Origin: CAYZJV01 sp964478945
GTDB lineage: Bacteria > Spirochaetota > Spirochaetia > Sphaerochaetales > Sphaerochaetaceae
Length of the DNA stretch: 29,427 nt
NCBI GenBank assembly: GCA_964478945.1
Contig: CAYZJV010000034.1
Span: 1 to 29,427 of the forward strand
Direction: 5' to 3'
Part shown: positions 1-9,318 of the stretch, piece by piece
How positions within the stretch are numbered: the stretch's first letter is position 1
Layout of the letters: every line of letters starts with the position of its first letter
Position numbers and translations under genes: made by a program
Notes under the pieces: model-generated
What the model saw: the letters and a program-made list of their open reading frames with translations, nothing else
Databases searched by the model: none
Told to the model about the DNA's origin: nothing

Positions 1-2
1 GT

Positions 3-1628
3 ATGACCGAAAAGCCATTGTGGTGGAAAGAGGTGGTTGTATACCAAATTTATCCTAGAAGCTTCAAGGACAGCAATGGGGATGGAACCGGTGATGTGCG
101 TGGTATCATACAAAAGCTGGAGTATCTTGCTTGGCTGGGTGTTGGCGCCATTTGGCTCAGTCCGATGTATCTCTCTCCCATGCATGATTTCGGTTACGAT
201 ATACAGAATTATCGGGAAATAGACCCTGTATACGGTTCATTGGAGGATGTGAAGGAACTGATTACCCTGGCCCACAAGAAAAAGATCAGAATTATTTTCG
301 ATATGGTTTTGAACCATACCTCAATTGAACATGTCTGGTTCAAAGAGAGTGCATCTTCTGTGGACAGTCCGAAACGTGATTTTTATATCTGGAGCAAGGG
401 TAGGGGAAAACGCCCTCCCAACAACTGGTATGCGGCATTTGGTGGAAAGGCTTGGACGTTCGATGAACACACGGGATATTGGTATCTCCATTCATTCCTA
501 CCCGAACAGCCCGATTTGAATTGGAGAAATCCAAAAATGGTAAAGGCACTCTTCGAAGAGATGTCCTTCTGGTTTGATCTTGGGGTGGATGGATTCAGGT
601 TGGATGTGATCAATCTCATAGTGAAGGATGAATTGTTGCGCGACAACCCGTTGGGATGGGGTGGTCGACCAAGACCATATGATCTGCAACGTCACATATA
701 TGACAGGGATCGACCGGAGGCCCACCAGGTATTGAAGCAATTTCGTTCATGGGTCGATACCTATCCGGAAAGGATGTTGGTGGGAGAGATCATGGTCGAA
801 AATGGAGGTGATCCCAAACTTGCCGCTTCGTATATGGGCAATGGGGAGGACGAGTTGCATCTTGCCTTCGATTTCAGCTTCACGAACTTGCCTTGGAAGG
901 CACGGATGTGGAGATCCGCAGCCGAACAGTGGTATGCGGCAGTCCCTTCGCAAGGATGGCCAACTTGGGTGTTGGGTAATCATGATGTCGAGCGATTCTT
1001 CTCAAAGTATGGTGAAAATCTTGGACGGCTGTATGTGGCAGCCCTATTCCTGCTCACGCAGAAAGGCACACCCTTCATCTACTATGGAGAGGAATTGGCG
1101 TTGCCGGAACGACCTGTCAAGAGGAACGAGCTACAGGATCCGGTAGGCAAACGTTACTGGCCGTTGCACAAGGGAAGGGATGGTGCGCGACGACCTATGG
1201 TCTGGAACGATACCAAGGGGAGAGGATTCACGACAGGAGCGGCATGGTTGCCGGTATACGATACACAGGTGGTGTCGTATGAATCGCAGCTTGGTGATCC
1301 CAATTCCCCTCTTCACCATTATCGTGACATGATATGGATACGGAACCACGATCATGTCTTGAAGTGGGGTGACATCAAATGGCTGGATATCGATGACAGC
1401 GACGACATATTGGCATATATCCGGGATGATGGATATGACAAGAGACTCGTATTGTTGAACTTCAGCGACAAGGGCATCGATTTCGCCGCATATCCGGTTC
1501 AAAAGGTCATGGAAACCAACAGTCTCAGGGTAATCTATTCCACCATCCCCGGAGATACGAGTGTGGATGAGGCTCCCGATACATTTTCCTTGCAGCCCCA
1601 CCAGGGACTTGTGTGTACAAGCGGATAA
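3..1628 (+). CDS. GH13 alpha-glucosidase (oligo-1,6-glucosidase-like)
   Basis: Cytoplasmic glycoside hydrolase of family GH13, predicted to release glucose from short alpha-glucosides. 541 residues, the usual length. The N-terminus (WWKEVVVYQIYPRSF) is the normal family start, so ATG at 3 is probably the real start although only two upstream bases are present. The (beta/alpha)8 catalytic residues are visible: region I DMVLNH (100-105), nucleophile D201 in GFRLDVIN, acid/base E262 in VGEIM, and D328 in LGNHD. Valine right after the nucleophile is the signature associated with alpha-1,6 specificity in oligo-1,6-glucosidases, but the stretch around RPRPYDLQRHIYDRDRPEA resembles broader alpha-glucosidases, so linkage preference is uncertain. 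No signal peptide. It ends 2 bp from the convergent glnN stop, with no terminator between. Confidence 0.93.
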   Translation: MTEKPLWWKEVVVYQIYPRSFKDSNGDGTGDVRGIIQKLEYLAWLGVGAIWLSPMYLSPMHDFGYDIQNYREIDPVYGSLEDVKELITLAHKKKIRIIFDMVLNHTSIEHVWFKESASSVDSPKRDFYIWSKGRGKRPPNNWYAAFGGKAWTFDEHTGYWYLHSFLPEQPDLNWRNPKMVKALFEEMSFWFDLGVDGFRLDVINLIVKDELLRDNPLGWGGRPRPYDLQRHIYDRDRPEAHQVLKQFRSWVDTYPERMLVGEIMVENGGDPKLAASYMGNGEDELHLAFDFSFTNLPWKARMWRSAAEQWYAAVPSQGWPTWVLGNHDVERFFSKYGENLGRLYVAALFLLTQKGTPFIYYGEELALPERPVKRNELQDPVGKRYWPLHKGRDGARRPMVWNDTKGRGFTTGAAWLPVYDTQVVSYESQLGDPNSPLHHYRDMIWIRNHDHVLKWGDIKWLDIDDSDDILAYIRDDGYDKRLVLLNFSDKGIDFAAYPVQKVMETNSLRVIYSTIPGDTSVDEAPDTFSLQPHQGLVCTSG

Positions 1629-1630
1629 AC

Positions 1631-3754
1631 TCAGAGCCTGAACAACAACTCCTCGTACCCAGGGAAAGGCCATGCATTCTTATCGGTATAGGTTTCCAGC
1701 GTATCGGCATGGGAACGAAGATCCCGCATTCTTTCCAATACCTGATCATGGTAGAATTCGGCTTGTTCCAACGTATCGTCCCCCATAGCCAATGCTTGGG
1801 CGATTGCGATGTGCAGCGCTTCTCCCGCCTTGATCGTTTCATTGAGTTCAAAGGATAGCAAACTCGCGATCTTCTCCAATTCCACGGTTGCCAGGCCGAG
1901 ACCTTTTTGGCTTACGATATCGTCGACCAATTCGGAAAGATATCGGGTGACCGCCGGAACGATACTGCGTCTGGTCATCTCCACCATCACACCAGCTTCG
2001 ATGTTGATCTGTTTACTGTAGATCTCCGAATACACTTCCAGTCTCGATTCCAGCTCTTCCCTACTGAAGACACAATGGCGTTGGAGCATATCGACATGTT
2101 TGGGTGCTACCAATTGCTTCAAGGCCTCCACCGTATCGGGAAAATCGGGCAACCCCCTGCGATGGGCTTCTGCGACCCATTCGTGCGAATAGCCATTTCC
2201 ATTGAAGACCACCCTACGATGGGCTTTGTAGAAATCCTTGATGATGGCGATCGTTTCCTTTGTTGCATCTTGGGCACTTTCGAGCCTATTGGCAACTTCC
2301 GAAAATACTTCTGCCACGGCGGCGTTGAGCATCGTGTTGGGACCGGCCAAGGACTGCGAGGAACCCACCATCCTGAATTCGAATTTGTTCCCGGTGAATG
2401 CGAAGGGAGAAGTTCGATTGCGGTCGGTCATATCCTTGGGTAAGCCTGGAAGGGCGTTGACACCGACCTTCAACACCTCTCCATCCCGTGTCTTGTAGGG
2501 ATTTCCTGTCACCAAATGTTCGAATATATCGGTCAATTGTTCACCAAGATACATCGATATGATCGCAGGAGGAGCCTCGTTTTGACCAAGTCTATGCTCA
2601 TTTCCCGCGGTTGCGGCGCTTGCCCGCAAAAGAGGTGCATAGAGGTCTACAGCCTTCACCAGGCTCGCGAGCACCAGAAGGAACAGAAGATTCTCTTCCG
2701 GACTTTTTCCCGGTGATAGGAGATTTGTGCCATCATCCGTAGCGATCGACCAGTTATTGTGTTTTCCTGAACCGTTCACTCCAGCGAAAGGCTTTTCATG
2801 CAGCAAGGCCTTCATGCCATGTCGTCGTGCAACCGATTTGAGGATCCTCATCAACAATTGGTTCTGATCTATGGAGAGGTTCACCGCATCGAAAATCGCA
2901 GCGACTTCGAATTGTCCGGGAGCGACCTCCTTGTGTTGGGTCTTGGATGGGATACCCACTTTCCAAAGCTCGTAGTTCAGTTCATTCATGAAGAGGGTGA
3001 CACGATCGCTGATGCTGCCGAAATAGTGGTCGTCCATCTCCTGGCCCTTTGCCGCAAGGTTGCCGAAGACAGTTCTGCCGGTAAGTTTCAAATCGGTTCT
3101 CTTCTCAAAGAATTCGCGATCGACGAGGAAGTACTCCTGCTCAAAGCCCACACACACGGTGACATGTTTCACCTGGGCATGGCCCAACGCACGCAACACC
3201 CGCAATGTTTGCCTCTCCAAGGCATCCACCGAACGAAGTAGGGGTACCTTCTTGTCGAGAGCTTGACCATTGTAGGAGAAGAATGCGGTGGGGATATAGA
3301 GTGTCTTTACTCCCTCGGTATCCCTGATGAAGGCAGGGGAAGTGGTGTCCCATGCGGTATACCCCCGGGCTTCAAAGGTCGCACGTAGCCCTCCATTGGG
3401 AAAGGAAGAGGCGTCGGGCTCACCTTGGAGAAGTTCCTTGCCGGAGAATTCCATGATCACTTTTCCCGAATTTCCCACGGTGAGGAAAGAGTCGTGCTTT
3501 TCGGCTGTGGAACCGGTGAGCGGTTGGAACCAATGGGTGTAATGGGTCACACCCTTTTCCAACGCCCACATTTTCATGGCCGAAGCAACCGCTTCCGCGA
3601 CCTCCGGACTCATGTCTTGATCGCCATGTTGGATACGGACGAGTTCCGTTTGGATCGCAGTTGGGAGGAAGCGTTTCATCGCCGTTGCATTGAACAGATT
3701 GCTGGCGAAGATCTCCTCTACCGATACTTGTGAAAAGTCAGGGGCTTCTGTCAT
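1631..3754 (-). CDS. glnN: Glutamine synthetase type III
   Basis: ATP-dependent condensation of ammonia and glutamate to glutamine; GSIII enzymes are large (about 700 residues) cytosolic oligomers. This one has 707 residues. GSIII hallmarks include FSGKELLQGEPDASSFPNGG near residues 100-120, the ATP/glutamate-site stretch NGSGKHNNWS, and NRTSPFAFTGNKFEFRMVGSS. The start is supported by AGGAGAGGA 2 nt upstream of ATG at 3754. It lies 25 nt downstream of glmS on the same strand and is probably co-transcribed with it, so a glutamine producer sits behind a glutamine consumer. It converges on the GH13 gene with a 2-bp gap. No nitrogen-regulatory site was recognised. Confidence 0.96.
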   Translation of the reverse strand: MTEAPDFSQVSVEEIFASNLFNATAMKRFLPTAIQTELVRIQHGDQDMSPEVAEAVASAMKMWALEKGVTHYTHWFQPLTGSTAEKHDSFLTVGNSGKVIMEFSGKELLQGEPDASSFPNGGLRATFEARGYTAWDTTSPAFIRDTEGVKTLYIPTAFFSYNGQALDKKVPLLRSVDALERQTLRVLRALGHAQVKHVTVCVGFEQEYFLVDREFFEKRTDLKLTGRTVFGNLAAKGQEMDDHYFGSISDRVTLFMNELNYELWKVGIPSKTQHKEVAPGQFEVAAIFDAVNLSIDQNQLLMRILKSVARRHGMKALLHEKPFAGVNGSGKHNNWSIATDDGTNLLSPGKSPEENLLFLLVLASLVKAVDLYAPLLRASAATAGNEHRLGQNEAPPAIISMYLGEQLTDIFEHLVTGNPYKTRDGEVLKVGVNALPGLPKDMTDRNRTSPFAFTGNKFEFRMVGSSQSLAGPNTMLNAAVAEVFSEVANRLESAQDATKETIAIIKDFYKAHRRVVFNGNGYSHEWVAEAHRRGLPDFPDTVEALKQLVAPKHVDMLQRHCVFSREELESRLEVYSEIYSKQINIEAGVMVEMTRRSIVPAVTRYLSELVDDIVSQKGLGLATVELEKIASLLSFELNETIKAGEALHIAIAQALAMGDDTLEQAEFYHDQVLERMRDLRSHADTLETYTDKNAWPFPGYEELLFRL

Positions 3755-3779
3755 GTTCCTCTCCTATAAAAAGTGGAGC

Positions 3780-5609
3780 CTACTCCACAGTCACGGATTT
3801 GGCGAGATTTCGGGGTTTGTCCACATCGCAGCCCCGTTCGATCGCGCAATAATAGGCGAAAAGTTGTAGAGGCACGACCGCAAGAATCGGTACAAGGGCA
3901 TCTGGGGTATCGGGAAGATACAATGTCATATCGGCAACTTCGGATATATTGGGAGTCCTCTCACACGTGATCCCAAGCACTACCGCTCCCCTTGCCTTTA
4001 CTTCCTTGATATTGCTGATCATCTTCCCAACCATTTCCGATTGGGTGCACAGCGCGGTGACGAAGGTACCTTTCTCGATAAGAGCGATCGTGCCATGTTT
4101 CAATTCTCCGGCGGCATAGGCTTCGGAGTGGATGTAGGAGATCTCCTTCAATTTGAGCGAGCCCTCCAATGCGATGTTGTAGTCGAACCCCCTACCGATG
4201 AAGAAAATGTCATTTCCATGGGCAAACCGCTTTGCCAATTGTTCGACCACTTCCCGCTGTTCCAAGATCAATTCGATCTTTCGCGGGATTTTCTCAAGCT
4301 CGGCCAGATACCGTTCGATTTCATGTGGGTCCATGGTTTTACGCAATGTGGCGAGATGGACCGAAAGGAGGTGGATCACCGAAAGTTGTGCGATATAGGC
4401 TTTGGTGGAGGCTACGGCAATCTCCGGTCCTGCCCAGGTGTAGATCACATCATCGGCCTCCCTTGCAATGGAGCTCCCGACGGTATTCACGATCGCAAGT
4501 ACATGGGCACCTTTGTTCTTTGCTTCCCTGAGTGCCGCCAGGGTGTCGGCTGTCTCACCCGATTGGCTTATCACCATCACGAGCGTATGTTCATCAACCA
4601 AGGGTTTCCTATAACGGAATTCTGAAGCGAATTCAACCTCCACCGGAATCTTGGCCATATGTTCGAACAGATACTTGGCCACCATTCCCGCATGGTACGC
4701 GGTGCCACAGGCGGTGATGAAGATCTTGTCGATATTGGCGACAAGGACATCGTCAAGGCCACTCCCATCGAACCGTACCGAACGTTTGTCGGGTGCGATT
4801 CTTGGTCTGATGGTATCCACCACCACCTTGGGTTCCTCCATCATCTCCTTGAGCATGAAATGCTCATACCCCTCTTTCTCAGCAGCGAGGATGTCCCAAT
4901 CGGAGATGATCGGATCGATGGTGATCCTTTTCCTCTTCGCATCGTGAAATTCCACACTATTCGGAGAGATGCTGGCAATTTGGCGATCACCTAGGAAATA
5001 GAAGGTCCTGGTATGGGAAAGAAGTGCGGTGATGTCGCTTGCCACGAACATCTCTCCGTTTCCCTGTCCCACGACCAGGGGACTGTCCTGCCTGGTAGCG
5101 AACAAGGTATCGGGAACACTCTCATGCACCATGGCGATTGCAAAGGATCCCTTGAGCATGTATGAGACCCGGGACATCGTGGAAACCCCGTCTCCGTCCC
5201 ACAACAGTGATGCAAGATGGGCAACCACTTCGGTATCGGTGTCGGAGACACATGCAATTCCCTTATCCGACAACCACTGTTTCAATTCGAGATAGTTTTC
5301 GATGATTCCATTGTGTACGATCGCAACGGTCCCGTCGGCACTGGAGTGGGGATGGGCATTGATCCTATTGGGAGCACCATGGGTCGCCCAACGGGTGTGG
5401 GCAATACCGGTGGTTCCGAACACTGGCCGTTCTTGCAACATACGTGCGAGGACAGCTATCCTCCCGGCTTCCTTCACAGTGGTTATGGTTCCATCTGACA
5501 AAACCGCCACTCCCGCCGAATCGTATCCGCGGTATTCAAGTTTTCCAAGACTTTCCACAAGAAGGTCAGACGCGTTCCTTTTGCCCACATAACCGACAAT
5601 TCCACACAT
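3780..5609 (-). CDS. glmS: Glutamine--fructose-6-phosphate aminotransferase (isomerizing)
   Basis: Makes glucosamine-6-phosphate from fructose-6-phosphate and glutamine, the first step to UDP-GlcNAc for peptidoglycan. 609 residues, normal length. The start must be ATG at 5609 because the protein begins MCGIVGYVG and the cysteine after Met is the N-terminal nucleophile of the class II glutaminase domain (about 1-220). Two SIS sugar-isomerase domains follow, with ITACGTAYHAGM and VISQSGETADT in the first and GRGFDYNIALEGSLKLKE in the second; it ends in the typical NLAKSVTVE. No Shine-Dalgarno is present (ACCTCC directly precedes ATG). A promoter ends 6 nt before ATG, predicting a leaderless message. 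No glmS ribozyme could fit in the 51-nt gap after pcrA. Confidence 0.97.
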   Translation of the reverse strand: MCGIVGYVGKRNASDLLVESLGKLEYRGYDSAGVAVLSDGTITTVKEAGRIAVLARMLQERPVFGTTGIAHTRWATHGAPNRINAHPHSSADGTVAIVHNGIIENYLELKQWLSDKGIACVSDTDTEVVAHLASLLWDGDGVSTMSRVSYMLKGSFAIAMVHESVPDTLFATRQDSPLVVGQGNGEMFVASDITALLSHTRTFYFLGDRQIASISPNSVEFHDAKRKRITIDPIISDWDILAAEKEGYEHFMLKEMMEEPKVVVDTIRPRIAPDKRSVRFDGSGLDDVLVANIDKIFITACGTAYHAGMVAKYLFEHMAKIPVEVEFASEFRYRKPLVDEHTLVMVISQSGETADTLAALREAKNKGAHVLAIVNTVGSSIAREADDVIYTWAGPEIAVASTKAYIAQLSVIHLLSVHLATLRKTMDPHEIERYLAELEKIPRKIELILEQREVVEQLAKRFAHGNDIFFIGRGFDYNIALEGSLKLKEISYIHSEAYAAGELKHGTIALIEKGTFVTALCTQSEMVGKMISNIKEVKARGAVVLGITCERTPNISEVADMTLYLPDTPDALVPILAVVPLQLFAYYCAIERGCDVDKPRNLAKSVTVE

Positions 5610-5615
5610 GGAGGT

Positions 5616-5645
5616 ACTATATTGCCAATGAAGAGACGATGTCAA
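5616..5645 (-). promoter_or_regulatory. glmS promoter abutting the start codon
   Basis: On the minus strand TTGACA (5640-5645), an 18-nt spacer and TATAGT (5616-5621) are followed by 6 nt and then the glmS ATG at 5609. The usual -10 to +1 distance puts transcription start on the A of ATG. The -35 is a perfect match and the -10 matches 5 of 6. Confidence 0.7.
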
Positions 5646-5660
5646 CAATCGTTGGTACCA

Positions 5661-7676
5661 TCATGTCTCCTTGGAGGACAATCGCTGTCTCAACGCCTCG
5701 AATGCGGCCAGGGTTTCATCCTTATCCAACTCCCTGTCTTCGATCGGGTCTTTGAATAGATCAGAGGATATTTCGGCGAGGAAACGGGAAGGAATCGATT
5801 CCACAAGCTCACGGTTGCGTTTCCGTTGCTTGCAACTGCTGATAAACAGTGCCCTTCTCGCCCTGGTGATGGCAACGTAGAAGAGTCTCCTCTCCTCCTC
5901 AAGCGAATCGGGATTCTCCTGCAAGGTCCTGGCATGGGGAACGATATGGTCTTCTACTCCTGCGAGGAACACCGTATCGAATTCCAATCCCTTCGAAGCA
6001 TGCATCGTCATCAACGAGACCTTCTTTTCTTGTGTTCCATCGTCCATGCGGTCACGGGTCACCAAGGACAATCGTTGCAGGTAATCGAACACCGAGGCAT
6101 CCCTGTTCTCCTCATCACGCTCCCACCTTGAGAACAATCGTATGAAGGTCTCGACACTTTTATAGCGCCAAAGGACCGCCTGGTCGTTCCCAGGATGATC
6201 GGAAGCGATATGATGTTTGTATCCGATATCCTCCATAAGCGCCTTCAATACCCCGCTTTTCCGCTTGCCTGCCGCAAAGAGCGCTTGACGATAATCACCT
6301 ATGAGGCGAAAGAGGTGTTCCAAAGGTTCCTTGCGGGGATAGTCGATCTTTGCATCAGGTGAAATGACCAGACCAATGGCCGAATAGAGTGAACAGTGAT
6401 GGGATTCGGCTACTTTCCTCAGCATTTTCAACGTTGATCGTCCGATTCTTCTTCTCGGAGTGTTGATGATCCTCAGCAATGCGATGTCGTCATCGACATT
6501 GGCCAACACACGGAGGTAAGCGACCGTATCCTTTACCTCTTTCCTCTCGTAGAAACTCTGTCCCCCCGAAACCGCCGTCGGAATGGATGCGAGCATGAGG
6601 GCATTCTCCATCATGGGAATGAGATGGTTGGTGCGCACGAGGATACCGAACGCATCCCAACCAACCTGTTGTTCGAACGAAATACGCCGCATTTCACGAA
6701 TGATGGACTCGACTTCCTCATCCTCATCAGCCGGGTGGTGCATCACGATGCGGCCACCGGATCCGCTCTCTGTCCAGAGAGCTTTCTCCTTCCTCTGTGT
6801 GTTGTGTACGATCAGTTCGTTGGCCGCCTTCAGTATGGTGCCGGTGGAACGGTAGTTGCGTTCCAGCTTGATCTCCTTCCTCTCTGGGAAATCGGACTCG
6901 AATAGCATGATGTTGCGATAGTTGGCTCCCCGCCAGGAATAGATGGATTGGTCGTCGTCCCCGACCACACAGAGATTTCTACTCTCCTCGGCAAGGAGAT
7001 GGACCATCCGGTACTGCTCAAGTGAAGTGTCCTGGAATTCATCGACCATCACATGGGTGTATTGCTGTCGGTATTCGGCCAACACCTCGGGAAACCGTGT
7101 GAACAATTCGATCGGTTTCACGATGAGATCATCGAAATCGAACGCGTTGTAGAGCGCCATATGCTCATGATACACCGCATAGAGATGAGGGACGATCTTG
7201 GCGGTGTCCCGGTTCCAATTGGCACGACCCATCTTGACTTCCCCGAAGAGATGCAACATGGCATCAAGATCGAATGCCTGTGGATCGAGATCCTCCTCCA
7301 GCATCACTTCACGTAGGAGGGAGATTCTATCCGCTCCGTCGTAGATGGTGAATTTCCGGGTATAGCCAAGCAAGTGGCAGTGACGTGCAAGGATGCGCAT
7401 GCCGAACGCATGGAAGGTCGAGGTGACCAGGTTCGGCAAGTTCTCCCCTGTAAGTTGTCGAACACGACTTGCCATCTCCTGGGCTGCCTTGTTGGTGAAG
7501 GTGAGGGCGAGGATATGCTCCTCGGGAATACCCTTGCGCAACATATGTGCGATACGGTGGCAGATCATCCTTGTCTTGCCGGACCCGGCTCCGGCGATGA
7601 TGAGTACCGGTCCATCGAGTGTCGAGGCAGCAATGGCCTGTTCATTGTTGAGTACCGCAAAGAGGTCGAAATCCAT
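5661..7676 (-). CDS. pcrA: UvrD/PcrA/Rep-family superfamily 1 DNA helicase
   Basis: ATP-dependent 3'-5' DNA helicase of repair and replication restart. 671 residues, nearer Rep (about 673) than UvrD/PcrA (about 720), so Rep-like is an alternative name. SF1A motifs appear in order: Walker A GAGSGKT (29-35), VDEFQDTS (motif II), VGDDDQSIYSWRGAN (III), LERNYRST (IV), LMTMHASKGLEFDTVFL (V) and EERRLFYVAITRA (VI). Start chosen at ATG 7676, with GGAG 9 nt upstream; a TTG 15 nt further upstream is part of that ribosome-binding site. It follows the small multidrug-export gene by 17 nt, so it is probably the distal part of a minus-strand operon, with glmS next but having its own promoter. Confidence 0.94.
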   Translation of the reverse strand: MDFDLFAVLNNEQAIAASTLDGPVLIIAGAGSGKTRMICHRIAHMLRKGIPEEHILALTFTNKAAQEMASRVRQLTGENLPNLVTSTFHAFGMRILARHCHLLGYTRKFTIYDGADRISLLREVMLEEDLDPQAFDLDAMLHLFGEVKMGRANWNRDTAKIVPHLYAVYHEHMALYNAFDFDDLIVKPIELFTRFPEVLAEYRQQYTHVMVDEFQDTSLEQYRMVHLLAEESRNLCVVGDDDQSIYSWRGANYRNIMLFESDFPERKEIKLERNYRSTGTILKAANELIVHNTQRKEKALWTESGSGGRIVMHHPADEDEEVESIIREMRRISFEQQVGWDAFGILVRTNHLIPMMENALMLASIPTAVSGGQSFYERKEVKDTVAYLRVLANVDDDIALLRIINTPRRRIGRSTLKMLRKVAESHHCSLYSAIGLVISPDAKIDYPRKEPLEHLFRLIGDYRQALFAAGKRKSGVLKALMEDIGYKHHIASDHPGNDQAVLWRYKSVETFIRLFSRWERDEENRDASVFDYLQRLSLVTRDRMDDGTQEKKVSLMTMHASKGLEFDTVFLAGVEDHIVPHARTLQENPDSLEEERRLFYVAITRARRALFISSCKQRKRNRELVESIPSRFLAEISSDLFKDPIEDRELDKDETLAAFEALRQRLSSKET

Positions 7677-7693
7677 GTGAACAAACTCCAATA

Positions 7694-8179
7694 TCAGATG
7701 ATCTTGACGAAAATGGAACCCATACCTTCACCAAGCAGCAGTATGAGTGAAACGATGGTGGCCGACATGATCACACCAGCACTCGCTGCAAGCATGCTGT
7801 GTCGCCTGTCGAGACCGAGCACCCATGCCCCCAGAGTTCCTGTCCAGGCCCCTGTGATCGGTAGCGGGACCCCAACGAAGAGCATGATGCCCCACATCCC
7901 GTAGGTCTCCACCTTGGGACCGAGCTTCGCTCTCGCCCTGGCTACCGTATGGTCGAACACTTTGGTATAGAATATCCATTTTCCATAGAGGAAACGGTGG
8001 AAATGGGTCAAGAAGAGATATACCAGGGGAGAAACAAGAAGATTCGCTCCTGCTCCCAGCATCACCGCCTGCCATAATGGATAGCCTCGAAGATAGGCGA
8101 AGGGAATCGCTCCCCGCAACTCGCTTATGGGAGCGAGACCGAGAAAAATCGTTCCTGCCAAAGTACCCATATCCATCAT
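7694..8179 (-). CDS. Small multidrug-export family (COG2426) membrane protein
   Basis: 161 residues of mostly hydrophobic sequence with four or five likely membrane segments. The motifs PISELRGAIPFAYLRG near the N-terminus and GVPLPITGAWTGTLGAW in the middle are characteristic of the COG2426/Sm_multidrug_ex family. Transport function is not established for most members, so the family name should be read cautiously. ATG at 8179 overlaps the TGA of the DUF362 gene (ATGA), indicating translational coupling; a second ATG directly follows at 8176. The GGAAGGGAG upstream could serve either. Confidence 0.8.
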   Translation of the reverse strand: MMDMGTLAGTIFLGLAPISELRGAIPFAYLRGYPLWQAVMLGAGANLLVSPLVYLFLTHFHRFLYGKWIFYTKVFDHTVARARAKLGPKVETYGMWGIMLFVGVPLPITGAWTGTLGAWVLGLDRRHSMLAASAGVIMSATIVSLILLLGEGMGSIFVKII

Positions 8180-9318
8180 GCGCTCCCTTCCTTCGTTTCT
8201 ATGGTGATTGCATCGGCGGGACACACCTCGTGGCAACAGTAGCACCTGATGCACAATTTGTAGTCGGCCACAATCCCATCATCCATGTCAAGGGAAAGCG
8301 CTGTTCCGGGACAGATACGGACGCATTTGCCGCACCTGATGCACTTCCCATCGTCGAACAGCGGTTTTGGTTCCCTCTGTTGTCGACGAGTGCCGAGCGC
8401 TCTTCCGACGATAGGACCGAAAAGGGAGGAAAGCAGACGGGTCTTCGGTTCCTGTTTGATCCTTTCATAATCTGCAACCACCAGGGTGTTCGCATCGAGT
8501 AGTGGATATCCGATATCGTCGGGAGTGTTCCACCAAGTGAGATGACGATCATGCAATTCCTTCACCAATGGTACGGTAAAGGGTTCGTATCCCATGATCA
8601 ACGCTTGCGCGAAATCGAGCGCGGTGGGATCGTTCGAGGCGAGCAGCAATCCCGTATGGCGAGGCTTTCCCGCAGCAGGACCATGTCCCTCCATGGATAC
8701 GATCGCATCCATCACTGCAAATTGCGGAGCTATGACCGAATAGAGGCCGGCGAGCATCCGTGCGAATGCTTCCCTGGTGGGGTAGCGCATATGACATGCG
8801 CTCTTGTGAAGTCCCGGAACCATTCCGAAGAGATTCTTCACGCTTCCCGTGGCATACATGAGTTGATGGGTCTTCATCTTCGCAACCGAAACGATCACAT
8901 CGACCTCTTCCATCACTTTCGGCAAGGGGAGTTTCAGTCCCAGCGTACCGGGAATCTTATACTGTTTGGGTTCTTTGGCGAATTCACACCAGGTGGCTCC
9001 CTCTTCGGCACAGACTTTGCCGATACCTGAAGTCCTGGGGATGAAACCCGGTCCATGAATTCCTGGAGAATCACCGACAAGAACTTCGGAGGCCCCCCTA
9101 CGCTTGCAGAGCCGTATCAGGGAGGCCATCACCTCACCACGGGTGGTGATGGCCTTCTCCGGAACCGCATCGCTGAGTATGTTCGGTTTCAACAATACCC
9201 GTTTCCCTTTGATTGCGGGAAATTGGGCTTCGCTCAACACACGATCGAGCACCGTGTCCAATTCATCGTTTCCATAGCTGTCGCATGTGTCTATCGCAAC
9301 CAAAGGATGCCGTTTCAT
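8176..9318 (-). CDS. DUF362 domain protein with C-terminal 2x[4Fe-4S] ferredoxin domain
   Basis: 380 residues. The first 300 or so match the DUF362 layout: VLLKPNILSDAVPEKAITT near residue 45, VLVGDSPG near 100, and VSVAKMKTHQLMYATGSVKNL near 145-165. The C-terminus carries two clusters of bacterial-ferredoxin type, CIRCGKCVRICP and CIRCYCCHEVCP. The reaction is unknown; redox activity is inferred only from the cluster motifs. AGGAG lies 6 nt before ATG 9318. The start overlaps the RNA methyltransferase stop by 4 nt and the stop overlaps the next gene's start, so three genes form a tightly coupled unit. Confidence 0.88.
   Translation of the reverse strand: MKRHPLVAIDTCDSYGNDELDTVLDRVLSEAQFPAIKGKRVLLKPNILSDAVPEKAITTRGEVMASLIRLCKRRGASEVLVGDSPGIHGPGFIPRTSGIGKVCAEEGATWCEFAKEPKQYKIPGTLGLKLPLPKVMEEVDVIVSVAKMKTHQLMYATGSVKNLFGMVPGLHKSACHMRYPTREAFARMLAGLYSVIAPQFAVMDAIVSMEGHGPAAGKPRHTGLLLASNDPTALDFAQALIMGYEPFTVPLVKELHDRHLTWWNTPDDIGYPLLDANTLVVADYERIKQEPKTRLLSSLFGPIVGRALGTRRQQREPKPLFDDGKCIRCGKCVRICPGTALSLDMDDGIVADYKLCIRCYCCHEVCPADAITIETKEGSA

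Noticed and set aside
4041..4625. Plus-strand open frame opposite glmS
   Set aside because: Antisense shadow of the SIS domains; no ribosome-binding site.
5610..5648. Longer GlmS start adding 13 residues
   Set aside because: GlmS needs the cysteine directly after the initiator Met as nucleophile.
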